Below, in pieces: positions 34,565 through 43,301 of a stretch of DNA of 64,000 bases. Numbering within the stretch: the stretch's first letter is position 1; every line of letters begins with the position of its first letter. The position numbers and the translations under genes were made by a program. The notes under the pieces are model-generated. The model was not told the origin of the DNA. It saw nothing but the letters and a program-made list of their open reading frames with translations, and did no database searches. Origin of the DNA: an uncultured Ruegeria sp. GTDB taxonomy: Bacteria; Pseudomonadota; Alphaproteobacteria; Rhodobacterales; Rhodobacteraceae. Where the stretch lies: assembly GCF_947497005.1 (NCBI RefSeq), contig NZ_CANMFF010000019.1, positions 24,175 through 88,174 of the forward strand, given 5' to 3'.

Positions 34565-35449
34565 TCAGATGTTGCCGCCCGTTGCCTGATGCAGCATCCA
34601 GATCATCCTCTGGCATCTGAGCCGGAACAATGTGGAGATCGCCCGCCATGTTTCGCCTGCCGAGGCCAGCTTGTCGCTGGAGATGACCTTTGGCGTATGC
34701 ACGATCGCGCTGGCGGGCATGGCCAACCCCCGGATTGCCCACCGTAGCCGCGCACCGGGATTGGTGCCATGCAGCAGATACGCCTCTTGTGTCGTGCGCC
34801 GCCACTTGGCTTTGAGCGCGGGCCAATCCTGCCGGGATGGATGGCTGACGCGAAAGTCATCCCGGTATATCAGGTTATAACCCCGTGCGACCGCGCGCAT
34901 GGTCCATTCCCGATCTTCCGATACACCGTTGATGAAGCCGCCGATCGCATCGAACACATCCCGCCGGGTCAACAGGTTGCCCGCACCGGAAAACCCCTGA
35001 ACCTCGATATACCTGCGGAAGTTGAATGCAAAAACAGCCTCGAACGCTTCGGCACCGCTGCGGGGTGACGGGGTTTCGTCAAAAACATCCACCCGGCCGC
35101 CGATCAGATCGGCCTGATCCGCGACCTGTCGCCCGACGGTCAACCAGTCCGGCGCGGGCACACAATCGGCATCGATGAAGAACAACCGCTGTGCCGTGGT
35201 CTCGGCAACCCCACGGTTGCGCGCATGAGCTGCACCTTTTTGGTGTTCGGTGACAAAACGCATTTCGGGAAAGGACTGCCGTATCGCCTCCAGCGATACC
35301 GGAGAATTGTTGTCGACAACGATGACTTCCGTCGCCGTCAGATCATTCTCTCTCAGGGCAAGAAGGCACCGCTCCAGCCGGGGCAGATCATTGTAATGGG
35401 GAATGATCACCGCATCGATCGGAGCTGCGTCAGTAGGATCCGTACTCAT
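34565..35449 (-). CDS. Family 2 glycosyltransferase
   Basis: 294 aa from ATG 35449 (TTG 35455 also possible). AVIIPHYNDLPRLERCL, EVIVVDNNSPVS and LFFIDADCVPAPDW are the GT-A motifs, and GVSEDREWTMRA supplies the acidic catalytic loop. It has no transmembrane helices, so it should work in the cytoplasm on the lipid-linked repeat. Its start lies 20 bases inside the 3' end of the BY-kinase gene, so it is the last member of the ATPase/Wzz/kinase operon. Confidence 0.87.
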   Translation of the reverse strand: MSTDPTDAAPIDAVIIPHYNDLPRLERCLLALRENDLTATEVIVVDNNSPVSLEAIRQSFPEMRFVTEHQKGAAHARNRGVAETTAQRLFFIDADCVPAPDWLTVGRQVADQADLIGGRVDVFDETPSPRSGAEAFEAVFAFNFRRYIEVQGFSGAGNLLTRRDVFDAIGGFINGVSEDREWTMRAVARGYNLIYRDDFRVSHPSRQDWPALKAKWRRTTQEAYLLHGTNPGARLRWAIRGLAMPASAIVHTPKVISSDKLASAGETWRAISTLFRLRCQRMIWMLHQATGGNI

Positions 35450-36263
35450 TGCCAAACGTCCCGCTGATGTACCGGCATTTGTTCAACACGATCCCCATGA
35501 CGCTGGTCAATCCCGCCAGTTGCTGCTCGGCAACGTCGATATGATCTATGCTGGTCTCTTCGGCCGCCGCCAGAAGCAGGGCGCAATCGACATTCCTGAG
35601 AAATCCGTGGCTGTCATCGCTCATCATCAGGGGGGGCGTGTCGAACAGAATGATGTCGGGTTTGTAGTCCGCCTCGAGCTGCTCAAGAAATTCGATTGCC
35701 CGTCGGCTTTGCAGAACTTCCGCCGGGTTGCGTGTCGATGCGTAATTTAACCCGAAGAGCACATTGTTCCCATAACGCAATGCATGTTCGTGGAACGGTA
35801 CCTTCCCCTGAATAACGTCTGCCATGCTGTGGCTGCCGGTTTGTTTCAGGATCTCGGCCAGCCCTCGACGCCGCATGTCGAAATCGATCACGATCGTGCG
35901 CAATTCGTCCTGCCGCCCCAGGCTGAAGGCCAGATTGGCGGTCGTCGTGCTTTTGCCGCATCCGCTGTAAGGGGATGTCAGTGCGATCCGGTGCCAGTCA
36001 TTGGAGAGAGTCTGCTGCAGCATCTTGGTGCGCAGCATGTCATAAGGGGATGCGTCTGCGCCGCCATGGAATGACATCAACCGGTTGCGCGAGATGAGGC
36101 GCTGCTCGATCTGTATCTCGGGCACACTCAGCCAAATATCTTCCCCGGCGCTTTCCTGCGGTGTCGGGGGCTGTTGAATTTCTGCGGCAGGCACAGGCTG
36201 AGATTGCTGCCGACTGTTGCGTTCTTCACGCGCTTTCTGAATCGCTTGCTGAAGACGGTCCAT
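35430..36263 (-). CDS. BY-kinase-type tyrosine autokinase (CpsD/CapB, exosortase-associated)
   Basis: 277 aa. It has Walker A YSGCGKSTT (residues 99-107), Walker A' IVIDFDM (D127, D129) and Walker B IILFDTPP. The C-terminus carries several tyrosines (R-Y, N-E-Y-G-S-Y), the usual autophosphorylation cluster, though short. The N-terminal 45 residues are Gln/Pro-rich. The protein has no membrane domain and should be activated by the separate Wzz/GumC-like protein encoded just upstream. This split layout is typical of exosortase-linked EPS loci. Cycles of phosphorylation are expected to control chain length and export. Confidence 0.92.
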   Translation of the reverse strand: MDRLQQAIQKAREERNSRQQSQPVPAAEIQQPPTPQESAGEDIWLSVPEIQIEQRLISRNRLMSFHGGADASPYDMLRTKMLQQTLSNDWHRIALTSPYSGCGKSTTTANLAFSLGRQDELRTIVIDFDMRRRGLAEILKQTGSHSMADVIQGKVPFHEHALRYGNNVLFGLNYASTRNPAEVLQSRRAIEFLEQLEADYKPDIILFDTPPLMMSDDSHGFLRNVDCALLLAAAEETSIDHIDVAEQQLAGLTSVMGIVLNKCRYISGTFGNEYGSY

Positions 36264-36294
36264 TACATTTCCACCAAATCAATCGAAACAATAC

Positions 36295-37836
36295 TCACCA
36301 GAAGGTCTCCAGCTTATCCATGACTCTCTCTGCAATAAGATCGAGGGGCAGGTAATAGATGTGCACCGCCCAAACCGCTGCGGGAACTCCGACCAGAATG
36401 GCCAATATAATGCCACCCCATACGGTTCGTTGCATGATCACTTCGCCGCGTGACGGGGCATAGGGAATGGTGGCAATCGGCCAGACTTCAAGCTTGCTGA
36501 TCAAATCTTCGGGCCGACGTACGGACCGGTTCAGGATCTCCAGCAGAACCACAAGTCCCAGCCCCAGTGCGATGCCAAAGGCGGCCCCCCCTCCGGCGAT
36601 CATCAATCGGTTCGGTTTGGCCGGTTCGGTTGGTGTGGACGGGTGTTCAATGACGGAAATACGCTGCCCCTGGGACGTGACTTCGATCCGTTCTCCGGTC
36701 GAGGCCTCGGCTAGCCGGCTGATCGCGACGTTATACTGGTTTTGTATATTGTCGTGCTCGCGCTGCAATTCTGCAAGCGTGATGGCGTTGGCGGGGGTCT
36801 GGTCAATCGTCAGGGTCAGCGCGTCGAGCCGGTTCTGGGTCACGCGGCGCTGATCTTCGAGCGCAGAAATCTGCGAGTCGACCTGAGCCAGTTGTAGATC
36901 CAGAGTTGAATTGCCTGTCTGTGTGTTGGGTGAGGTGGGGGCGGTCGCTTGCTCGGCGGCCACGACCTGCTCAAGCTTTTCGATTCTGGCGCGGAGCAGT
37001 TTGATCTGGGGGCTGTTCTCGGAATAGACCACGAGCTGATTGTCGAGCTGTGATTGCAATTGACTTAGCTGTTGTTGTGCCGGGGTCTGGTTTTGCTGTG
37101 GGGGGGGGACAACCTGCCCTGTCGAGCTGAAGATACTCATGAGATTTTCCCGCTGCGACTTAAGGGAAAATATCTGCTGATCGGTCTGTTCAAGATTGGT
37201 TTGCAACGCTCCTTGCTGAGCCAGCCTGAATTGCAGGCTGTCGGGGAGCGCATCAGAATTGTCATTCTTGAACTCGAGAATGCGGGCGCTGCGCCTGCTC
37301 AGCTCGTTGCTCAGGCGGTCAACTTCCAGCTGAAAGAAGGCCAGCGTGTCGGTCGCGCGTTCCTTGCGGTACGCGACATCCAGTTTCTGGATCTCCGTCA
37401 GATATGCATTCAATACGCCAGCCGCGATCTGGCCGGTCCGTGCCTCGAAACTGATTGTCATCAGGTTGGCCTGATTGAGACCACCAGAAGTCCAGATCGA
37501 GGTGTTCTTGCGCATGGCTTTGACAATCTGGTCAGGGCTTGCCTCATCCTGGTTGGGCAGAACCTGAAACTCACGTGCTATCTCCAGAAGGACCGGACGG
37601 GTCAGCAGGCGTTGTTCGATGATCTGAAGCTGTTCCGCCGCAGGTGTCGTGACGGTACTGGCCGCCAGATTACCCGGAATCTGAGGCGATTCAACAATCA
37701 GGCGCATCGTCGAAACATATGTGGCAGGCAGTGATCTGGCGACAATGAAGGACGCAACAGACACGATCAGGGCGACGATCAGAAAATACGGAAACCGTCT
37801 GAGGAAAATGGAGAAATAATAGCGTACAGGACCCAT
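36295..37836 (-). CDS. Wzz/GumC-type chain-length determinant
   Basis: 513 aa. An N-terminal helix (about residues 16-36) and a second (about 430-452) flank a long periplasmic coiled-coil region (about 180-400). A third hydrophobic segment lies near 480. The Pro-rich P-T-E-P-A-K-P-N just before helix 2 is the Wzz signature. It lacks a kinase domain; the BY-kinase is separate downstream. The coding strand has a run of nine C (window 37100-37108) in V-V-P-P-P-Q, a potential slippage site. It regulates polymer length at the inner membrane. Confidence 0.9.
   Translation of the reverse strand: MGPVRYYFSIFLRRFPYFLIVALIVSVASFIVARSLPATYVSTMRLIVESPQIPGNLAASTVTTPAAEQLQIIEQRLLTRPVLLEIAREFQVLPNQDEASPDQIVKAMRKNTSIWTSGGLNQANLMTISFEARTGQIAAGVLNAYLTEIQKLDVAYRKERATDTLAFFQLEVDRLSNELSRRSARILEFKNDNSDALPDSLQFRLAQQGALQTNLEQTDQQIFSLKSQRENLMSIFSSTGQVVPPPQQNQTPAQQQLSQLQSQLDNQLVVYSENSPQIKLLRARIEKLEQVVAAEQATAPTSPNTQTGNSTLDLQLAQVDSQISALEDQRRVTQNRLDALTLTIDQTPANAITLAELQREHDNIQNQYNVAISRLAEASTGERIEVTSQGQRISVIEHPSTPTEPAKPNRLMIAGGGAAFGIALGLGLVVLLEILNRSVRRPEDLISKLEVWPIATIPYAPSRGEVIMQRTVWGGIILAILVGVPAAVWAVHIYYLPLDLIAERVMDKLETFW
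37100..37108. repeat. Nine-base G/C homopolymer inside the chain-length gene
   Basis: G9 on the plus strand, C9 on the coding strand, at the V-V-P-P-P-Q codons about midway through the gene. It is the longest single-base tract I noticed in the window; tracts of eight occur at 8791, 50203 and 60893. Confidence 0.8.
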
Positions 37837-37837
37837 C

Positions 37838-38761
37838 TTAGACCGTCAGTTCTTTCTCGAGTGAATTTCCGCCAAAGAATACACCATCATCAGCCACCTG
37901 ATTGATGATGGTTTCATCGACTTTATCCGCTTCATTTGTCCAGGCGTAAAGCAGGGCGAAATCGCAAAATTGGTTGACCAGGCGCGGGACCCCGCGGGTC
38001 TGTTGAAAAATCAGCTTGCAGGCCTCTTCCGAAAACTCGTCCCCTGAACCGCCCGCCGTTTTCATCCTGTGCCTGATATAGGCTTCGACCGACGGCTCAT
38101 CCATCCGTTCCAGGTGAAAGCTTGCGGCGACGCGCTGCGTCAGCTGACGCATTTTTGGATCCAGAACCATGTCGCGCAATTCGGGCTGGCCCACCAGAAC
38201 AAGCTGGATCAGCTCATCCGTGTTCGAGTTGATATTGGTCAGCATCCGGATTTCTTCCAACCCTTCGACAGTCAGGTTCTGCGCTTCGTCAAAGATCAGA
38301 ACCACCCGCCGACCTTCGGCGTATTCCGCGACAAGGAAATCCTGCAGCGCCCGGAATATCTGGACATAGCTTGCATCCGCCTCAATCGGCAGACCCAGCG
38401 CGTGCAGGACCCATTGCAGCAATTCTCCGCGACCGCCCTGTGCATTCGAGATCAGCCCAACGGTGATCGAATCTTCCATTTCGCTCAGCAGATGCTGCAC
38501 CAGGGTTGTTTTCCCGGCCCCGATCTCTCCGGTCAGCACCGTGATGGGGGCGCAGCTCATGACGCCGAATTGCAGCACCGAGTAACCGCGTTTGTGCAGC
38601 GGTGACCAGTACATGAATCCGGGATCCGGAAGCAGCGTGAAGGGCCGCCGGTCAAGCCCGAAATAATCTAGATAAAACCCGTCACTGGACGCCATTGCAC
38701 CTCGGTTGCCTTCCGCCTTGTCAAACCTCGCACTGGCCCCCCGGAGATTATCCAAACTCAT
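37838..38761 (-). CDS. ExeA-like AAA ATPase (exosortase/EPS-associated)
   Basis: 307 aa from ATG 38761 (GGTGG 8 bases upstream); ATG 38695 (285 aa) is closer to the usual family length. FYLDYFGLDRRPFTLLPDP begins the ExeA/secretion-ATPase family. Walker A GEIGAGKTTL is at about 78-87 and Walker B VVLIFDEAQNL at about 153-163. An R-finger-like LTQRVAASFHLE follows. In PEP-CTERM-type loci this ATPase accompanies Wzz and BY-kinase and is thought to drive assembly or export. It is the first gene of the minus operon and has only one base between its stop and the Wzz start. Confidence 0.9.
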   Translation of the reverse strand: MSLDNLRGASARFDKAEGNRGAMASSDGFYLDYFGLDRRPFTLLPDPGFMYWSPLHKRGYSVLQFGVMSCAPITVLTGEIGAGKTTLVQHLLSEMEDSITVGLISNAQGGRGELLQWVLHALGLPIEADASYVQIFRALQDFLVAEYAEGRRVVLIFDEAQNLTVEGLEEIRMLTNINSNTDELIQLVLVGQPELRDMVLDPKMRQLTQRVAASFHLERMDEPSVEAYIRHRMKTAGGSGDEFSEEACKLIFQQTRGVPRLVNQFCDFALLYAWTNEADKVDETIINQVADDGVFFGGNSLEKELTV

Positions 38762-39351
38762 ACTCTGAACCACCAGAAATCCCTTACACAACGAACACAT
38801 CACATAAACAAAACGTACTTGGGTACTACCTTGCCATAAAATCAAGATAGCAGGCATCACTAAACTGCACACGCGGTGAATTGACCTGCCCGCCCTCTCA
38901 ATCGGAGGTATTTGATGTGATTGTTTCCGTCACGTCCTCAGTGATTGCCCGGGAAAGATGCGACCATAACCCGATGTGATCACAGATCAAAAAAGGGATT
39001 CTGGAGGGCGAAATCAAATCCAAAGAATCAAAATTCCATCCATTGTGTCCCTGGAGGAAACGAAAATTCATGAATTTGCGACGGATCAGCCGGGTGCAGT
39101 TTCACGATACCGTTAGAAAACGCTTCTATTCAGTGGTCAGAGAACATGTTTGCCAGCATTAATGTTTTGCAAGGCAGGTGGAATTTGTTAACACTTGGCT
39201 ACGGGAAAGTGGCCTCGCGGGCGAGTAAGCGCAGGGCCGAAGTGGTATAGAAATATAAGATTTTAATCATATGTAGTTGAGGCCGAGCGTGTTTTGTTCG
39301 TGAGTTTGGTGAGTGGTTCGTGAGTAATTGTGTGTGTTGGGGGTTTAAATA
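38762..39351. other. Divergent regulatory region of the two EPS core operons
   Basis: 590 bases separate the ATPase and sugar-transferase operons, so both core promoters must lie here or use it. It contains 10-bp direct repeats at 39296-39325 and a possible 30-codon small gene at 39070-39162. I found no strong -35/-10 pair. Confidence 0.55.
39296..39325 (+). repeat. Direct repeat GTTCGTGAGT with a 20-bp period
   Basis: GTTCGTGAGT occurs at 39296-39305 and 39316-39325, with a third GTGAGT at 39309-39314. Two-turn spacing about 30 bases before the GTG start of the initiating transferase fits a regulator-binding site. Confidence 0.4.
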
Positions 39352-40041
39352 GTGACAAGTCATTCGAAAGAAGTGGCCAACGCTGGCGCGGGCTACTCCG
39401 GTATTTCTGTTGTACCTGCCTCGGTGTCATATCCCGGGATCTACAGAAGCGGTGGCAAGCGTCTTTTTGACATAGCATTCGCAGTGCTTGCAGCGCCTTT
39501 TGTCGTGCCGGCGGTGCTGTTGCTGGCCGCGTTCCTTGCGTGTCAGGGCGTGACCCCGTTTTACCGGCAGGAACGGGTCGGCAAGAATGGCAAAGCCTTC
39601 AAGATGCTTAAATTGCGTACCATGGTGCATGATGCTGAAACCGTGCTGCAAGAGCATCTGGCAACGAATCCCGAAGCCCAGGAAGAATGGGACCGCGATC
39701 AGAAGCTGCGCAATGACCCGCGGATCATCAAATTCGGAACTTTGCTGCGCAAATCCTCGATGGATGAACTGCCGCAGTTCTGGAACGTTTTTATCGGTGA
39801 AATGTCCGTGGTCGGCCCCCGCCCGATGATGGTGAACCAGAAAGAAATGTATCCTGGAAAATTCTATACCGCCATGCGCCCCGGCCTTTCGGGACCCTGG
39901 CAGGTTTCAAAGCGCAACCAGTCCACATTTGCTGAGCGCGCGTTTCACGATACCGAATATTGGAAAAGCATGTCGTTCGGTACGGATGTTTCAATCGTGT
40001 TCCGGACCATTCTTGTTGTTTTGCGCGGCACGGGCTGCTGA
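39352..40041 (+). CDS. Initiating sugar-phosphate transferase (ExoY/WbaP-type)
   Basis: 229 aa with a GTG start and GGGGG 8 bases upstream. The membrane anchor KRLFDIAFAVLAAPFVV lies near residues 36-52, followed by the cytoplasmic catalytic domain with KMLKLRTM, SMDELPQFWNV and SVVGPRPM, all signatures of polyprenyl-phosphate hexose-1-phosphate transferases. It lacks the extra N-terminal helices of full-length WbaP and so resembles ExoY. It should start the repeat unit by loading a sugar phosphate on undecaprenyl phosphate. It heads the plus-strand exosortase operon. Confidence 0.92.
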   Translation: MTSHSKEVANAGAGYSGISVVPASVSYPGIYRSGGKRLFDIAFAVLAAPFVVPAVLLLAAFLACQGVTPFYRQERVGKNGKAFKMLKLRTMVHDAETVLQEHLATNPEAQEEWDRDQKLRNDPRIIKFGTLLRKSSMDELPQFWNVFIGEMSVVGPRPMMVNQKEMYPGKFYTAMRPGLSGPWQVSKRNQSTFAERAFHDTEYWKSMSFGTDVSIVFRTILVVLRGTGC

Positions 40042-40111
40042 GAACGGGCCGTGCGACCGAACAGATTGATTGGCTGTATGCTTTTTTCATAAATTTTGCG
40101 GGAGAACAGCA

Positions 40112-42565
40112 ATGAGCTGGATCGTACCTCCTATTGGTGCACGACTGCTTGTCGCCTTTTTTGCGGCAACGCTCTTGCTGAGCGCGTGCGACTCGGCCGA
40201 GGAACGGGCCGAAGCGCATTTTCAGGCAGGGCTTGCCCATCTGGAAGCCGGTGATGTCGAGCGCGCACTTGTTGAGTTCAGGAATGTCTTCAATCTCAAT
40301 GGCGAGCACAAAGAAGCCCGGCTGACCTTTGCCAGGCTGGAGCGTGAGCGTGGCAACATCTCGGTTGCATATGGTCAGTATCTGCGGCTGGTAGAACAGT
40401 ATCCGGACAACCTTGAGGGTCACCGCAACCTTGCCGAGATGGCTCTGGAATTGGGCAATTGGGAAGATGTCAGACGTCACGGCGCAGTGGCGGGTACTCT
40501 GGCTCCGGATGATATGGAAATCAAATCCATCAACAATATGCTGACCTATACCGATGCGGTCAGGAACGGAGATTTCGCAGGTGTGGACGTCACCGTCCAT
40601 AAGGCCCGGGGGATGATCAAAAGCCACCCGGAACTGATGACCGCGCGCCAGATCGTAATTGATCATCTGATCCGTGATGAGGACTGGTCCGGCGTTCTGC
40701 AGGAAACAGAGGTGGCCATAGCCACCGATCCATTGGAAGAAAGCCTTTATGGAATCCGGCTCCGCGCCCTTCAGGAACTGGATATGCCTGCTGAGATCGA
40801 GGCATTTCTCAAGCAGATGGCCGTGACATTCCCTGACGATGAGGGCGTCGAGCAGTTGCTTGTGCAACATTATATCGACCGGGGAAATCTGGATGCGGCA
40901 GAACTGATGCTGCGGGCCGAGGTGGATCCGCTCGCTGAAGACCACATGCCGACACAGCGGCTGATCGCCTTTCTGAACGATAACCGCGACTCAGCAGCGG
41001 CAATTGCCGAGCTGGATACGATCATCGCCCGGAATGGCCCGAACACGTTCCAATTCAAGACGGTGCGTGCAGCGCTGAAATTCCGATCGGGTGATGAACA
41101 CGCCGCGATCACCGAGATGCGGGCGCTGCTTGAAGGGGCGGAAAGAAATATACAGACCCGGGCCAGTGAGGTAGAGTTTGCTCTCATGCTGTTCCAGTCC
41201 GGCAAACCCGACGAAGCCCGCGCTTTGGTTGAAAACGTCCTGTCAGAGGATGCCGCCCAGGTTGGCGCGCTCAAGTTCAAGGCGTCATGGCTGATTGACG
41301 AGGACAAGACCGGCGATGCGATTGTGCTTTTGCGCGAAGCGCTGGGTCAGGCGCCCCGCGATCCGCAATTGATGACACTGATGGCCCAGGCGCATGAGCG
41401 TAATGGAGACAGGGAGCTGATGGGCGAGATGCTGGCCCTGGCGACAGAAATTTCCGGTAATGCGCCGGACGAAACACTGCGCTATGTCCGATTTCTGATC
41501 GCGGACGGCGACCTGGAGATCGCCGAGCGTGTTTTGACCCATGCCCTGCGCCAGACCCCGGACCATTCCGAGCTTCTGCTGCTGTTGGGTGAGGTTTATC
41601 TGAGCATGCAGAATTGGGACCGCCTGGAAACCGTACTTCTTGCCATCAGGGATCTGGACAGCCCGGAAACACGGCGCGCTGCGAATGAACTCAGGGCCCA
41701 TATGCTGGCCGCACAGCAACGCACACAGGAGCTGACCTCGTTTCTGAACGAGTTGGCGGCTGATCCTGAATTTGGCTTGCCCGCCGATATCGCGCTTATT
41801 CGCCTGATGCTGACAAAAGGGCAGACAGCAGAAGCCTTTGCCCACCTTGACCAGTTGCTTGCGGAAGATCCGGATTCTTTGCCAATCCGCCTGATCAAAG
41901 CCCGCGCCCTGATCGGTGAAGACAAACGCGGCGAAGCGGAACAGCTCTATCGTGTCATTCTCGAAGATTATCCGACCACAACACGGGCATGGATTGCGCT
42001 GCACGGATTGGCAACGGAACGGAATGCGCCGGATCAGGCCAGAGAAATTTTGACCGAGGCCCTGGCCAATCTGCCTGAAAGCCCGGCTCTGCTCATGCTG
42101 CAGGCGGCCGATTACGAACGCACCGGGGACCTGGATCAGGCAATCGCAACATACGAAAAGCTTTATCCGATCACCAATCGCTCGCTGATTGTGGTCAACA
42201 ATCTCGCAAGCCTGCTGACAACACATCGCGACGATGACGAGAGTCTGCGGCGTGCGCAGGTTCTGGCGCAACGTCTGCGCGGCACGCAAGAACCGGTCTT
42301 TCAGGAAACATACGGCTGGGTGGCCTACCGGATGGGAAATTATGAAGAGGCGGTCACCTATCTCGAATCTGCGGCGACAGCATTTCCCGAGCATCCGCTG
42401 GTTCTGTATCATCTGGGAAAAACATACGCGGCTTTGTCTCGGAACGAAGACGCTCTGCGCATTTTCCACAAAGCCAGGGCTTTTGGCGGCGCTTCTACAG
42501 AAATCGCATCATTGGTTGAAACCGAGATTGAACAGCTGGGCGCTGCATCCGACACCAGCCACTAA
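40112..42565 (+). CDS. TPR-repeat lipoprotein of the exosortase EPS system (PrsT-like)
   Basis: 817 aa. The start at 40112 has GGGAGAA upstream and gives a lipoprotein signal with lipobox L-S-A-C26. The rest is a long array of TPR-like helix pairs (for example AEAHFQAGLAHLEAGDVERAL and AWIALHGLATERNAPDQAREIL). Proteins of this size and layout are standard partners in PEP-CTERM loci and are thought to scaffold polymer export between inner and outer membrane. The following Wza-like and barrel genes fit that role. No catalytic motif is visible. Confidence 0.9.
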   Translation: MSWIVPPIGARLLVAFFAATLLLSACDSAEERAEAHFQAGLAHLEAGDVERALVEFRNVFNLNGEHKEARLTFARLERERGNISVAYGQYLRLVEQYPDNLEGHRNLAEMALELGNWEDVRRHGAVAGTLAPDDMEIKSINNMLTYTDAVRNGDFAGVDVTVHKARGMIKSHPELMTARQIVIDHLIRDEDWSGVLQETEVAIATDPLEESLYGIRLRALQELDMPAEIEAFLKQMAVTFPDDEGVEQLLVQHYIDRGNLDAAELMLRAEVDPLAEDHMPTQRLIAFLNDNRDSAAAIAELDTIIARNGPNTFQFKTVRAALKFRSGDEHAAITEMRALLEGAERNIQTRASEVEFALMLFQSGKPDEARALVENVLSEDAAQVGALKFKASWLIDEDKTGDAIVLLREALGQAPRDPQLMTLMAQAHERNGDRELMGEMLALATEISGNAPDETLRYVRFLIADGDLEIAERVLTHALRQTPDHSELLLLLGEVYLSMQNWDRLETVLLAIRDLDSPETRRAANELRAHMLAAQQRTQELTSFLNELAADPEFGLPADIALIRLMLTKGQTAEAFAHLDQLLAEDPDSLPIRLIKARALIGEDKRGEAEQLYRVILEDYPTTTRAWIALHGLATERNAPDQAREILTEALANLPESPALLMLQAADYERTGDLDQAIATYEKLYPITNRSLIVVNNLASLLTTHRDDDESLRRAQVLAQRLRGTQEPVFQETYGWVAYRMGNYEEAVTYLESAATAFPEHPLVLYHLGKTYAALSRNEDALRIFHKARAFGGASTEIASLVETEIEQLGAASDTSH

Positions 42566-42677
42566 CACAGCTGATGACGCCGCTGCATTTCTGCCGCATC
42601 TTGTGTGTATCAGACTCGCTGCAGATTGTTTTGTATCCTGTAGGGCGGCATAAAGAAAGAAAGTGAGAGATTTGAAT

Positions 42678-43289
42678 ATGCGTACAGTTATCGGATCATT
42701 GATCGCTCTTGTCATTACCATGATCGCGGCCACCGGAGCGTGGGCGCAATCGTATCAGATTCAGCCGGGCGATGCATTGCAGGTTGAGGTTCTCGAAGAT
42801 CCCACCCTGAACCGGACCATTCTGGTTCTGCCGGACGGATCCATCAACTTTCCGCTTGCCGGTTCGATCCGGGCGGCCGGCCAGTCAACCAACGGATTGA
42901 GCTCGGCGCTCTCATCGGCGCTGGCTTCGAACTTCAATACGCCGCCGACAGTCTTTATTTCAGTGGCGTCGCTGGCCCCGCCACCGCTTCTGGGCGGACA
43001 GGCCGCATCCGGACCAACCATCGATGTTTTCATCATGGGCGAGGTCAATGTGCCCGGCAAGCATCTGGCAACCGAAGGCACAACAATTCTTCAGGTTTTG
43101 GCTCAGGCTGGTGGTCTGACCAATTTCGCGGCCCGCAAGCGCATCGAATTGCGCCGGGCTGACAGTAAAACAGGCGTGATGAGAAAATATACTTATAACT
43201 ACAAAGGCTCGGGCGGTGGCATCCAAGGCAATACAGTGCTTAGACCCGGAGACGTGGTTGTCGTACCAGCACGCCGCTTGTTCGAATAG
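42678..43289 (+). CDS. Wza/GumB-type polysaccharide export protein
   Basis: 203 aa from ATG 42678; GTG 42663 is an upstream option. The signal peptide ends A-W-A-Q near residue 23, with no lipobox. YQIQPGDALQVEV starts the Poly_export domain, and a SLBB-like segment (VFIMGEVNVPGKH, LAQAGGLTNFAA) follows. It is shorter than E. coli Wza (about 380 aa), like other exosortase-linked export proteins, and has no C-terminal amphipathic barrel helix. The barrel-like protein encoded 12 bases downstream may supply the outer-membrane pore. Confidence 0.9.
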   Translation: MRTVIGSLIALVITMIAATGAWAQSYQIQPGDALQVEVLEDPTLNRTILVLPDGSINFPLAGSIRAAGQSTNGLSSALSSALASNFNTPPTVFISVASLAPPPLLGGQAASGPTIDVFIMGEVNVPGKHLATEGTTILQVLAQAGGLTNFAARKRIELRRADSKTGVMRKYTYNYKGSGGGIQGNTVLRPGDVVVVPARRLFE

Positions 43290-43301
43290 GGGCTGATACA
43301 G

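Noticed and set aside
41285-42469. 394-codon open frame opposite the TPR lipoprotein
   Set aside because: The plus strand has a clear lipoprotein signal and TPR periodicity; the reverse frame has Cys/Phe-rich, non-family sequence.
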